In this document: positions 13,310 to 23,565 of the stretch, piece after piece
Position numbering within the stretch: the first letter of the stretch is position 1
How the letters are laid out: every line of letters begins with the position of its first letter
Assembly: GCF_001522545.3 (NCBI RefSeq)
Contig: NC_031768.1
Span: 2,024,250-2,088,249, forward strand
From: Parus major
Lineage: Eukaryota > Chordata > Aves > Passeriformes > Paridae
Direction: 5' to 3'
DNA: 64,000 nt
Notes under the pieces: model-generated
Databases searched by the model: none
The model's input: the letters and a program-made list of their open reading frames with translations, nothing else
Told to the model about the DNA's origin: nothing
Translations under genes and position numbers: made by a program

Positions 13310-13735
13310 TCTGTGAAGGTGGGGAGGGGCTGGCACAGAGTGCACAGAGCAGCTGGGGCTGCCCCTGGATCCCTGGCAGTGCCCAAGGCAAGGTTAGATA
13401 TTGGGGCTGGGAGCAGCTGGGACAGTGGGAGGTGTCCCTGCCGATGGGATGGGATTGGGATGATCTTTCATGGAATCATGGAATATCCTGATTTGGGAAA
13501 GATCCACAAGGATCACTCAGTCTCACCCTGCCCTGCCCAGACCCCCCAACAAGCCCACCCTGAGCATCCCTGGCAGCGCTGTCCAAGCGCTCCTGGAGCT
13601 GTGGCAGCCTCGGGGCCGTGCCCATTCCCTGGGGAGCCTGGGCAGTGCCAGCAGCCTCTGGGGAAAGAAGAGCCTTGCCCCGATTTCCTTCCTCTTGCCA
13701 AAACTGCCCTGAACTGAACCTCAAAGCTCAGCTTT
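13310..13735. mobile_element. Two CR1 fragments in opposite orientation between SETD4 exon 1 and the CpG block
   Basis: A sense copy occupies 13310-13475. It meets the tail of an antisense copy at 13478-13735, which includes CTGGCAGCGCTGTCCAAGCG. The pair sits only 60 bp upstream of the SETD4 5' UTR acceptor. Confidence 0.85.
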
Positions 13736-13739
13736 TCCC

Positions 13740-14480
13740 TGCCGTGAGGGAGGGCCTCAGGGGGCCGGGATCACCCACAGGCGCTCGGGCTCCTTCAGAG
13801 GCCGGCCCTCCATCCCATCCCGTTCCAATGGGCTGGAAAGACCTCAGAGATCATCGAGGCCAAATCCCATCCTATATCATCCCATCCTACCTCCAGAACA
13901 GGGAATCCTGTGCTAACCAGCCCCCCATTCCCTGCTCAAACCCCCGGGACGGGAGGGAGAGGAACGGCCCCGGCAGCGCTGCCAGAGCGGGAACTTCCTG
14001 AGGGAGCGCCCGTGCCCCGCGCACTCTCCCTGGGAGCCCCAGCCGCATCCTCCCCTGCGAGCCCAGACTGATTCCCGAGTCTCTGCCGGGCTGGAATTGC
14101 TGCCCGTTGCCCCAAACCCACCTGCTACGGGCACACAAGGACCGACATTCCTTCGCTGTCGCCCTCCCCGAGTCCCCGCCCGCTCTCCCGCCTCTGAGGC
14201 GGGGCTGTCCCGCCATTTTAGGGGCGTCCCCATCTCCCTTCCCTGCGGTTTGGGAGCGTTTGTGCTGTGGGGAAAACAGCTCCTGTCCTCACTGTGAGGA
14301 GCTGAGGGACGAGGGAGAGGTGCCCGCGGTGCTGGAGGTGGGTGATGGGTGTTGGGTGTCCCCTCCCGGACCCTTCATCCCCGCGTCCCCCATGAGGCAG
14401 TTGGGGCTCATGGCGGCCCGCGGGTTCCCTCCCCGTGAGGGAGAGAGGGAGACTTGCGGTGAGGTGGGAAGGGCGCTCCG
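13740..14480. promoter_or_regulatory. CpG-rich block between SETD4 and CBR1, probable promoter (possibly bidirectional)
   Basis: GC content and CpG density rise sharply here against AT-rich flanks. The block contains GC-box-like GAGGCGGGGCT near 14196 and a YY1-like CCGCCATTTTA at 14210. It lies 0.5 kb upstream of the first SETD4 coding exon and about 0.9 kb upstream of the CBR1 ATG on the other strand. The CBR1 coding exon is preceded by what looks like a splice acceptor, so both genes may start here. Transcription start sites cannot be read from sequence. A short CR1-like stretch lies near 13830-13875. Confidence 0.6.
14210..14220. promoter_or_regulatory. YY1-like site
   Basis: The sequence CCGCCATTTTA matches the core of the YY1 motif (CCGCCATNTT) common near vertebrate housekeeping start sites. 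Its place inside the CpG block supports a promoter role, but a single short match is weak evidence. Confidence 0.35.
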
Positions 14481-15195
14481 GGCCCTGGGAAGTCACTCTG
14501 GAGCTTCTCGGAGTGTTCTATACTCGCTCGATGCCTGCTTAGGGTTACAAGTAAATTCGGAAGAAAGATGGTAGTGATGCCAAAAGGGAACAAACGTAGC
14601 GTTTAGACTTGATTTCATGGGGGAAATGCAGCTTCTTTAAACGCTATATCTGTTAGAGAAGCAGCAAGCAGGTTTTCTGATGCTGTGTTACACAACCAAC
14701 CATTGTAGTCAGCCTGTGGTCCGCTGTTTTCCCCCGAAAAGGCTGTAATTGCTCCTCCTGCCTGGCACTGGAAGACAAAGCTACTTCATCCTTTTTTTTT
14801 CATGTTTTGGGACATTACAGATCATCTATTTCCAATCCTTGTTGTGGACAGGGATTCCTTGCACTAGACCAGGTTTTAAGCCTGAAGTTTTCAGCAAAAC
14901 TTGAGCTGAACCAGTTGAATATTCCCAAAAGATGGAAAGTCTGTGAGTGCAGAAGAGCTTACTCCTACAAAAAGTTAATTTAATACTAAAGATTAATCAC
15001 TGACATTTTTTAGTCAAGACATTTTCTTCCTTTTACTCATCACCAGCTGGCATTTCTTCAGAACACTTAACACCAGTTTTCTCTGTGAGTACCTCGTGCT
15101 ACCTTAGGAATTTACACGGCTTGCACAGGAATGTAGTTTCACATAATCCAAGGTGGAATTTTAAATAGTATTTTAAAGAAAAAGGAGGCTGTGGA
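14481..15195. other. Region between the CpG block and CBR1, single-copy
   Basis: Apparently single-copy, moderately AT-rich DNA. No repeat, gene or RNA recognised. Confidence 0.6.
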
Positions 15196-15320
15196 CTCCA
15201 CACTGCTGGAAACATTCAAGGCCAGGTTGGATGGGGCTTGGAGCAACCTTGGACAGTGGAAGGTGTCCATGGCAATGAGATATCTCTAAGGTCCCTTCCA
15301 ACCCAAACCATCCCATGGTT
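15196..15320 (+). mobile_element. CR1 3' tail just upstream of CBR1
   Basis: The copy runs from CTGGAAACATTCAAGGCCAG to the tail CCCATGGTTCTA and ends about 95 bp before the CBR1 start codon. Confidence 0.9.
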
Positions 15321-15380
15321 CTAATTCCTTTCCAAACAGCTATTTTGTCTGTCTGACTGAACTTTCCTTTGCTGTTGGCA

Positions 15381-15415
15381 GTTCCTGTGACATTGGCTCA
15401 CGTTCTGAGGGGACA
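15381..15415 (+). other. CBR1: CBR1 5' UTR, probably starting at a splice acceptor
   Basis: A pyrimidine-rich stretch ending GCTGTTGGCAG at 15380 stands 35 nt before the ATG and looks like a 3' splice site. This suggests a non-coding first exon upstream, perhaps in the CpG-rich block. Alternatively transcription starts just upstream, although the 100 bp above is CR1 sequence with no CpG enrichment. Confidence 0.45.
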
Positions 15416-18400
15416 ATGTCCAACGTGCAGGTGGCTGTGGTGACAGGCTCCAACAAAGGGATTGGCTTGGCCATCGTGCGGGCCCTGTGCAAGCAATTCC
15501 ACGGGGATGTGTACCTGACATCCCGGGATCCCGGCCGTGGCCAGGCTGCCGTGGCACAGCTCCAGCAGGAAGGACTGCGGCCGCTTTTCCACCAGCTGGA
15601 TATCGATGACCTGCAGAGCATCCGAGCGCTCCGGGACTTCCTGAAGGAGAAGTATGGAGGGCTCGACGTGCTGGTGAACAACGCTGGCATCGCTTTCAAA
15701 GGTAGGAAGTGCTCTGCTGGGGTAGTCCTGTGTTCTGGAGAGGGCAGCAGGTACATCCAACACTTCTGTGCCAGTGCCATGCTGCGTTTTTGCTTGGGCC
15801 AACTTCTCATTTTAAAGTATGATGTGGGGACAGTGTGTCAGGGGAGGGTTACAATGGACATCAGGAGAAATTTCTTCCTGGAAGGGGCTGCCCATGGATG
15901 TTTGGAGTCCCCATCCCTGGAGGTGCCCAAGGAAGGGCTGGATTTAGCACTCAGTGCTCTGGACTGGGGACAGGGTGGGTATCGGGCACAGCTGGGCCTC
16001 AACAGACTGGAAGAGCTTTTCCAGCAGTAATAATGGCATGATTCTGTAAACATGCTTCCCTGTAGGGCTGTGTTTGCACAACATGTTGAGGCACACAGGG
16101 CAGGTGAGCTGGGTTGGGTTAATTGCCTCAATGCCCAGGAGTCCCAGCAGGGCCATGGGAGCCCACCACCATTGGGGATACCTGCCCTGTACCTCTCAGG
16201 GAGCTGTGTTTTCCCTCTTCTCCACCCCCATGCTTTGTTCTCTGCATTATCTGCTCAGGGATCCCAGCTGATAAAAAAGCACCGTTGGCCCTGGGTGGAT
16301 TTTGCTGTCTCAAACTTTCTCAGGCCATTCATTCATTCACCTCTAAACCAGTTCACTCAAATCCTGTTGTGCTGAGCAAGAATTCAACGCTTTCACCTTT
16401 CAGTGGGCAGAAAGGCAGGGAAAGTGAGAGAGACACAGCCAGTTTCAAGGTGGAAGGATGCATTTTTGTTGTGTGTATGAAATCCAGAATCATGTTAGCT
16501 CCAGACAGAGCAAATCACAAATCTGGCTGATGGTTTTGTGGAGGGGATTGTGCTCCTGTGCCCTGCTCAGGTGAGACCCCACCTGCAGAGCTGCCCCAGC
16601 CCTGGGACCAGCCCAGGGAGCAGCTGGAGCTGCTGGAGAGAGCCCAGAGGAGGCTCCAGGATGAGCAGAGGGATGGAGCAGCTCTGCTGGCAGGAAAGGC
16701 TGGCCCAGCTGCCATTGTTCAGCCTGGCCAGGAGAAGCTTTGGGGTGGCCTAACCGGGGCCTTCCAAGGAGGAATGGCTTCACAGTGAAAGAGAGCAGGG
16801 AACTTCTCTTGGAGTGGGAGTGCAGTGATGATGTCCTGAAGCTCTTTTGCCTGTTACTTTATAGGAAAATTGCTTAAAATCAGCTGATTAGGAGGCAGCT
16901 CTTAATAGACTTGTCTGAGCTTCAGGGTGTGCTCAGGAAAGATTCCAGCAGCAGTTAAAATATCAATCACTTCCAGATGTTGACTTCCCTCAGGCTGACA
17001 ACCGAGTCCGCAGTAGGTCACACAATTTAGGATGTGACAAAGGACCCTCTTGGAAATGTTGCTGTGAGCACAGAGGGTGGAACATCTGTGTAAGAACTTG
17101 CTGTGGTGCTTCTCTCACAATTTTAATTCTTACTTCCCAAGCTTGCTTTTTGCCCCACCAATTTTTTGCTGCCATCCCAGAATTTATGCTTTCCTTTCTT
17201 AGTTGTGTTGCAGTCTGTCAAAGGTTAGATTTGCCATTAAATTTTGTTATTTTGGTTTTGTGCTGCATTTGTCCAGAAAAGTTTTTGATCCAGCAAAATC
17301 TTCCTGTATCAAATGGTGATGGAGCTGTGGTTGTCTTCTGGGTGAGCCTCTCAGGGAAGAGTTGTTTAATTATGCTTTTTTTTTGATCATATGCCTGTTT
17401 TCTAATTATTAAAAACAGTAACTAAGATAAACTTCTGGGGTTTGGTAACTTGCATTCAAACAGTGTTATAATTTTAATTTAATTTATTTGATTATTTTAA
17501 TTTATTTTATTTTTAATTTTTGTTATTTTTTTCCCCTGCCTTCCTACCTCTTATGAACAGTTCATGACACCACCCCATTTGCAGTCCAAGCTGAGGTTAC
17601 ACTGAAGACAAACTTTTTTGGAACCAGGAATGTTTGCACAGAATTGCTGCCTCTTATGAAGCCTTATGGTAAGTGAAACATAAAAAGTAGAGAAGGAGTT
17701 TTGTTTGAATTTTAGCCCTTTTAAATGGGAAATCCTGTCCAGTCTCAGGCACTGCACTAATGTCTCAGAGTTTGATGTGGTGCTGTGATGTGTTTGCTGC
17801 TATAAATGAAATGCAGTCTCTCCTAATATTTAAATACATCAAGGTTTTGAAAAAAAAAAAAGTCAAGTAGCTGAAAAACAGGTTTTTATTTCCTGGTGAA
17901 GAAGGGAAAAACACAGTGAGTGAATTTTGGGGAGAGAGGAAACTGTGCCAAAGTTGCAGTCTGGTCCTTGTGTAGCACAGTGAATGATGACTGTTAATAA
18001 AGTCATTGACAGGATTAATTTCTGTGGCTTTTAAGGTTAAATCCCCAAATTCACCACCAGAATGGCTGTGAAGCAGCAGGAAAGAGGGGAAACAGTGCAA
18101 CATAATTTTGGAGATGATGAGTGATTTACTGATTCAGCTGACTTGTTCCTCTTAATGAAGTGCTGGGAGATAAATCCTTAAATTTGTAAATCTCCAGGTA
18201 TTACTTCTACTGTAGAAAGAAGGGGCCTGCTGATTGTGAAGTTGTTTCCTGGAGGTTTATCTGAAACTTTTGCAGGTTCACACCTTAAATTACCTCTCAT
18301 GGTATTTACTAGAAATAAGAACACTGTGCTAATCTGATATTTCCAGGAGCTCTGCAAAACAGCCCACCTAAAATATTTTACAGATATTCACCTGAGGAGT

Positions 18401-18917
18401 GAGTCCAGAACTGAAGAGCAGCCCCACTTCAGTGTGGGCTTAAAATGTGTGAAAATAATCAGTTTTTATTCTCTTTCCAGGCCGGGTGGTGAACGTGTCC
18501 AGCATGGTGAGCAGCTCAGCCCTGGGAGGCTGCAGCCAGGAGCTCCAGCAGAAATTCCGCAGTGACACCATCACTGAGGATGAGCTGGTGCAGCTCATGA
18601 CCAAGTTTGTGGAAGACACCAAGAAGAGTGTCCATGAGAAAGAGGGTTGGCCAAACACTGCCTATGGGGTGTCCAAAATCGGGGTCACTGTCTTGTCCAG
18701 GATCCAAGCCCGGCTGTTGAATGAGCAAAGGAAAGGTGAGCACATCCTCCTCAACGCCTGCTGCCCCGGCTGGGTGAGGACAGACATGGCAGGTCCCAAA
18801 GCCACCAAGTCCCCAGATGAGGGGGCTGAGACCCCTGTTTATTTGGCCCTTTTGCCTTCCAGTGCTGATGCTCCTCATGGCCAATTTGTCAGTAACAAAA
18901 CTGTCAAACCCTGGTGA
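15416..18917 (+). CDS. CBR1: CBR1, NADPH-dependent carbonyl reductase, complete, three coding exons
   Basis: Coding exons are 15416-15701, 17561-17668 and 18481-18917, with GT-AG junctions in phase. They encode 276 residues; human CBR1 has 277. It is a cytosolic short-chain dehydrogenase/reductase that reduces quinones, prostaglandins and xenobiotic carbonyls using NADPH. Visible motifs are the cofactor glycine motif TGSNKGIG (10-17), NNAG (88-91), catalytic Ser139 in NVSS, and YGVSK with Tyr193 and Lys197. The 41-residue segment between catalytic Ser and Tyr-containing loop, rich in Lys and Glu, is typical of the CBR subfamily. The C-terminus GPHGQFV resembles mouse and human CBR1 more than CBR3, but an avian CBR3-type name cannot be excluded without a tree. 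Introns 1 and 2 are about 1.9 and 0.8 kb; intron 1 holds two CR1 fragments. Confidence 0.95.
15838..16765 (+). mobile_element. Two CR1 fragments in CBR1 intron 1
   Basis: The copy at 15838-16050 has AGGAGAAATTTCTTCCTGGA and ends ATGGCATGATTCTGTAA. The copy at 16545-16765 covers a more 5' part (GGAGAGAGCCCAGAGGAGGC) and lacks the tail. The remainder of the intron is single-copy and AT-rich near 17460-17530. Confidence 0.85.
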
Positions 18918-20525
18918 GCTCAGGGAGGTGGGGATGGAAAGGAGCTAATTTTCCTGATTTCACTCCTAATTCCACCATTGCCAGCCCTTTTCCCACTCCC
19001 CTGGGATGGGTCTCAGACATGGAGCTGGGATGAGGAAGCAGGTGCCTTATCTCTCATCACAGTAGGTTTTTCCAGGATCCAGAGCTGTTCTGGAGGCTGC
19101 ACAGGGTTTTCTAAAGAGGATGGGGTTGTTTTAGAGCTGCTCTGATCTGTCTGGGGGGAGAGTCAAGACCAGAACCACTGTTGGACAGACATTCCTTACT
19201 ATCAGAACTAAATGGAATTAGGTGAAAATAAAAATAGTACTGATGCACCATTTATAGCCAAACATAATCAGCTGGTGTTATTAACACATCAATAAATAAT
19301 TACTGATTTATATTCTGGTACTGAATTACTCTGGTACTAAAAACCTATAAAGTTGGGATACTTTCATTTTTTGCAGCCAAGTTTGTGGCTGGGATTTGTG
19401 ATGTCTGCACTGGATAGAGAGAAAATAAACTACAGACCTGACAGAGCAAAGTGTTCTTCAATTCCTTTATTGCACAGCCAGAAGTTTCCTCAATAAAATC
19501 TGCATAAAAGTGCTCTCCACGTAGCAATAAGAACTGTAAGTGGAGTGGAGAGCTCTACATTTGTTTAATGCTGCTTACTGCCTTTCAGACTCTCAGAGTT
19601 GACAAATTGCCTCTTCTGAGGCTGAAGGAGCTGGAAACAATTGCCCATAAAGCTGTTGTTGGTAATGAGAAATCAATAATGGGCTTGTTAATTGTTAATC
19701 AGGAGTCAGGGAGGCGATGCTGACTGCCTCTGACATTGGCCTCCCCCAGAACAGGTTGGGTTGGGAAGCCTTGGAATGGAATTGGGAATAAATATTCTGG
19801 GGGTTATTAATTGCTTATCAGCACAGAACAAAGGGCTGGTTATCAATCTTTTTTTTAAGCATACAGGAGCATTGTTTTTGTGAAGAATTACCTCATCAGT
19901 CATGCCCCAGAGCTCCTTGAAGGGAAGGCCAAAAGTTCTCAGGGTAATCTATTCTCTGGGAAGAAAAAAACCTTAGGGGCCTTGGGTTTAGGGGAAAAAA
20001 AATAACAAAAACTGTAAAGTTTTGGCTGCTACACTAACTCAACCCCCCTGATGTGCCACAGAGAAAAACCAGTTTGTGTGTGCCCTTCCAGTTACTGGGA
20101 TCTCAGCAAAACACAACGTGGTTCTTGGATTTAGTCAGAGCTTTGAGAGACTTTATCCAGAGTGGGGAATCCTGCCTAATTCTTCATCCCTCAAGTGCTG
20201 CCTGAGTCACTCAGCTTCAAAAGCTGGGTGTCCATCTGCATGGCATCTCCAAACATTCCAAACACACCTTGGCCTTTGTTTTCTGCAAGGACCAGACTGG
20301 AAGAGTCCCAGCTACCTTGACCACAGCCAGGAAATACCCAGTGCTAAAATACAAATTAGTTTTTAAGTATCTTCTGGGATCTGTAAGGCTCCTGCTTAAA
20401 TCTAATTCAGGATCTGCTTTGTTGGTTTGGGTTTTGTTTTTAGCTTCACCCAGATTCTACCAGGTGTTAACAAAGGAGTTAAACTCATCCTGGAGTGTTT
20501 TGTTGAGCTGGAGAACTTTATGTAG
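18918..20525. other. CBR1 3' UTR and intergenic DNA
   Basis: The first 0.5 kb should be the CBR1 3' UTR. Beyond it I recognise no gene or repeat. A second carbonyl reductase gene (CBR3) was looked for here and not found. Confidence 0.6.
19424..19429 (+). terminator. CBR1: Candidate CBR1 polyadenylation signal
   Basis: An AATAAA lies about 0.5 kb after the CBR1 stop, followed within 30 nt by a GTGTTCTT stretch that could serve as the downstream element. Another AATAAA at about 19226 is an alternative. Confidence 0.45.
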
Positions 20526-20529
20526 AACC

Positions 20530-20876
20530 CAGGCTGGAGATGAGAAGGCTCCAGGGTGACCTCAGAGCAGCTTTTCAGTGCCTAAAGAGGGGAGCTGGAG
20601 AGGGATTTTCCACAGGGACATGGAGTCAGAACAAGGGGGAATGGCCCAAATTGGGAAGAGAACAGATTGAGATTGGATATTGGGAAGAAAATCTTTATGT
20701 GGGGGTAGCAAAGGTTGGCCAGAGAGATTATAAATTCCCCATCCCTGGAAGTGTCCAAAACCAGGCTGGATAGGACTTGGAGCAACCTGGGATAGTGGAA
20801 AGTGTCCCCACCCATGGCAGGGGGTTGGAATTAGAGGATCTTTAAGATTCCTTCCATCCCAAACCACCCTGTGACA
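20530..20876 (+). mobile_element. CR1 fragment
   Basis: The copy runs from GGCTGGAGATGAGAAGGCTCC to the tail CCAAACCACCCTGTGAC and is one of the older, more diverged fragments. A 65-bp antisense tail is at 21441-21505. Confidence 0.88.
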
Positions 20877-21505
20877 CTTCTGTGCATTGCCAATTCTTAG
20901 ATCAAGCTCTCTGTTCCACGAACTTCCTCTGAGGCAAGGTGAGGAAGCAAAGCAGGAGGTGAAGGCTGGAGAGTCATGGAGGTGTTAATCAGGAACAGCT
21001 TCCCATGGGATGAACAGAAGGAAGGACAGGGGACAGATGTTTTTCCCACCTTTGCAGCTGTGGTGGGGGACTCAGGAAAGCAGAATCAGCAGCTGGAGGT
21101 GGGAACAAGAGGCAGAACATGTCAGGAAAGAGTGTGCCCCCATTCCCTGCTGCCCCTGGAAAGAGGGAATGTGCCCTGGGACTCTGCACAGAACCTGCAT
21201 TGTCCAACCCAAATTTATCAATTATTTATTTCCTTTCTCCTTTTCTTTTTAACTGCCTCCCCCCCTTCTCTCCCAGATCTGTTGTGTGGGAATCGTTTTG
21301 TTGCTCTCAGATTCTCAGATGTGAAGTTTAAGGGTTAGGAAGGAGTGAAATAATAATGAAATCATCACGGGCTGGTGTCCTGTCCAACACTTCTACATGT
21401 GGTTTACTTTTCAGGGCATGCCACAACCACTGAAGGAGAACCATGAAATCACAGAATATCTGGGTTGGGAGGGAACTTAAAGATCATTCAGCTCCACCCC
21501 TGAGA

Positions 21506-22329
21506 AAATAATTGGAAAACATCCTAAAAAATACACTGTATTTTAGAACATAAATGTTATGTCTTAAGGAAATATCAAAAATACCAATTCTTTGCTCAGG
21601 CACGTGCTTAGAAGCTCTGACCAGCATTTCCAGGAATAATTCTAAAATTTAGGAATTGAAACTTGGTGGCATTTCAGTTTATAAAGGTTAAATTCCTAAA
21701 ATCTAGCTAGGAAGGGGAGAGGCAGGTGGTACCAAGAAAAGAAAACAGTATATTAACATTTCACTTAACATACTTTTTGTGCTTAATGTACATTAATACT
21801 TAATGTAACTTATCAGGGGTCATTGCTGAAACAGTATCCATCCAAATCTGAACAGTTACATTGAATAACTGAATAAATACATTTCCCTTGATTTTTTTTT
21901 TTCCCCAGGATTTTCTGCCTGCATGTTAAAAAACAAAAATAAAAAATAAAAAAATAAAAAAAGAGAGGGGAAAGAGGGAAGAAAAAAATGGGAAGGGGAA
22001 AAGGGAGGGAAGAGGTGAGGGAATGGCAAAGAAAGAAAAAAAAAAGGGAAGAGGAAGAGAAACTGAGGTTAAATGCTGTGTTTCCACAGTAATCCTTTTT
22101 GGGCACGATCCTGTATTTTACTTCCCGAGGGTATTTTGTTTATCTTTGGTTGGTTTGTTCCTTCGGTTTGCAGTCACAGGACTAAAAATGCTCCAGCACC
22201 GTCACTTTTTGCCAAGCAGACACACGGCTCCTTACATCGAACTCGAGCCCTCTATGGATGCGACATCCGACCTCTCGTGAAATCCACAAACATTTCCCAA
22301 AAACGCTTTTATTTTTCCTAAATCCAGCT
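21506..22329. other. AT-rich and purine-rich DNA upstream of the DOP1B CpG island
   Basis: A polypurine tract (GGGAAGAGGAAGAG-type) covers about 21955-22065. No gene recognised. Confidence 0.6.
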
Positions 22330-22455
22330 GGACCAGGAGCGAAGCTGGAAGCGCTGGCGCTCCTTTACCTGCAGGGCGGCTCCCGGCGGGGCGGGGACAG
22401 GTGAGGTTGTCGTTGTTTGCCGAGCATGGGAGGCTCGGCCGTGGTGCCGACGCTT

Positions 22456-22584
22456 CCCGGGGCTCTCCCGGGGCTCTCCCGGGGCTCTCCTGGGGCTCTC
22501 CCGGGGCTCTCCCGGGGCTCTCCTGGGGCTCTCCCGGTGCATCCCGGGGCTCTCCCGGTGCATCCCGGGGCTCTCCCGGTGCGC
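22456..22584. repeat. 11-bp minisatellite (CCCGGGGCTCT), about 12 units
   Basis: Seven consecutive 11-bp units read CCCGGGGCTCT or CCTGGGGCTCT. They are followed by alternating 10-bp CCCGGTGCAT and 11-bp units. Uniform units imply recent expansion by slippage or unequal exchange. Confidence 0.9.
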
Positions 22585-22626
22585 AGCGGCCGCGGGGTGA
22601 GCGCGGAGCCGCCGTCCCCGCCCGCG

Positions 22627-22641
22627 CCGCCAGGGGGCGCT
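22627..22641 (+). promoter_or_regulatory. CTCF-like site
   Basis: CCGCCAGGGGGCGCT closely matches the vertebrate CTCF core (CCASYAGRKGGC followed by GC). It sits between two of the minisatellites in the DOP1B CpG island. Its position fits an insulator or loop anchor at the CBR1-DOP1B boundary. Confidence 0.6.
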
Positions 22642-22768
22642 CAGCGCCCCGGCTCGCCCTCCGGGCTGTACCATCTCCCCGCGGGGGGGGGGAGGCAGGT
22701 GACGCGCTGCGGGCCGTGGCACGACGCGACAGAGGGTGACACCGGCAGAAAGGTGACAGCGACAGCTC

Positions 22769-22816
22769 GTGACAACGCCAGCGGGTGACAACGCCAGCGG
22801 GTGACAACGCCGGCGG
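22769..22816. repeat. 16-bp tandem repeat, three units
   Basis: GTGACAACGCCAGCGG is repeated twice exactly and a third time with one change (GCCGGCGG). Degenerate GTGACA units precede it from about 22735. Confidence 0.85.
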
Positions 22817-22927
22817 CCTCGGTTTACAGGGACAGCTGGAGCCCTCCCGCACCGCGATGCCTCGGCGCTCCCCGCGCGGCGCTCGGTGGTGCGGTCCCGC
22901 TGTGGGCCTGGCGGCGCGGGCGGGGGC

Positions 22928-23020
22928 GGCGTTCCATAGGGCCGGCGTTCCATAGGGCCGGGCTTCTGTAGGGCCGGCGTTCCATAGGGCGGTGTTCCTT
23001 AGGGCTGGCTCTCCATAGGG
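22928..23020. repeat. About 18-bp tandem repeat, five to six units
   Basis: The unit GGCGTTCCATAGGGCC recurs with variants such as GGGCTTCTGTAGGGCC and GGTGTTCCTTAGGGCT. Older units appear toward the 3' end. Confidence 0.85.
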
Positions 23021-23194
23021 ACTGCGGGAGCCGCTCCCGCCCCGCCGCCTCCGCCCGGGCTCCCTCGCGTCTCCGCCGGCGCCCCGGGAGGTGCGGGGGC
23101 CCTGCGCAGGTACGCGGTGGCGGGGAGGGAGCGGGACGGGACGGGAGGGGACCCGGCTGAGGGGGCAGCGCTGGCCCAGAACACAATGCCAGGA

Positions 23195-23565
23195 TCCCAT
23201 AATGGCAGGGTTTGGAAGGGGATCACCCTCCCCTGGAGAAGCGACAGGAGGGTGTCCAGGTGGGTTTGGAATGGCTCCAGACAGGAGCATTCCCAAGGAA
23301 CGGGCACGGCCCCGAGCTCCGGGAGCGTTTGGACAGCGCTGCCGGGGATTGCAATTGTTGGAGGATTGTGCAGGGACAGAGCTCGGACTGGATGATCCTG
23401 ATGGATCTTCCCCAACTCGACATATTCCATGATTCTCCCTGGGCAGCTGTTCCAGTGCTCCGCCACCTCCATGGAAAGCTCTTCCTTATGTTGAGGTGGA
23501 ATTTCTTGTTTTAATTTATGGCCATTGCTCCTCGTCCTGACCACTGAAAAGAGCCTGGCACCATC
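23195..23565. mobile_element. Two CR1 fragments abutting tail-to-tail
   Basis: A sense copy at 23195-23432 ends ACATATTCCATGATTC. It runs into an antisense copy at 23434-23565 with TTATGTTGAGGTGGAATTTC. They begin within 100 bp of the predicted DOP1B first-exon donor. Confidence 0.85.

Larger units (their letters stand above)
22330..23180 (+). promoter_or_regulatory. DOP1B: CpG island, probable DOP1B promoter and non-coding first exon
   Basis: This is the most CpG-dense block in the window, between CBR1 and the first DOP1B coding exon. A strong donor, CTGCGCAG/GTACGC, ends a likely 5' UTR exon at 23109. The first coding exon has an acceptor at 25450, so the two fit together. One UTR exon plus 36 coding exons gives 37. 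The island also holds three minisatellites, a G-run of eleven bases near 22683 and a CTCF-like site. Confidence 0.65.

Noticed and set aside
15416..16030. A 204-residue CBR1 frame without splicing
   Set aside because: After codon 95 it runs into intron 1 and CR1 sequence. The GTAGGA donor at 15702 followed by exon 2 restores the family sequence.
22232..23296. A 354-residue open frame on the minus strand across the CpG island
   Set aside because: It is Pro/Gly/Arg-rich and made largely of translated minisatellite units; GC-rich DNA lacks stops. There is no known domain.
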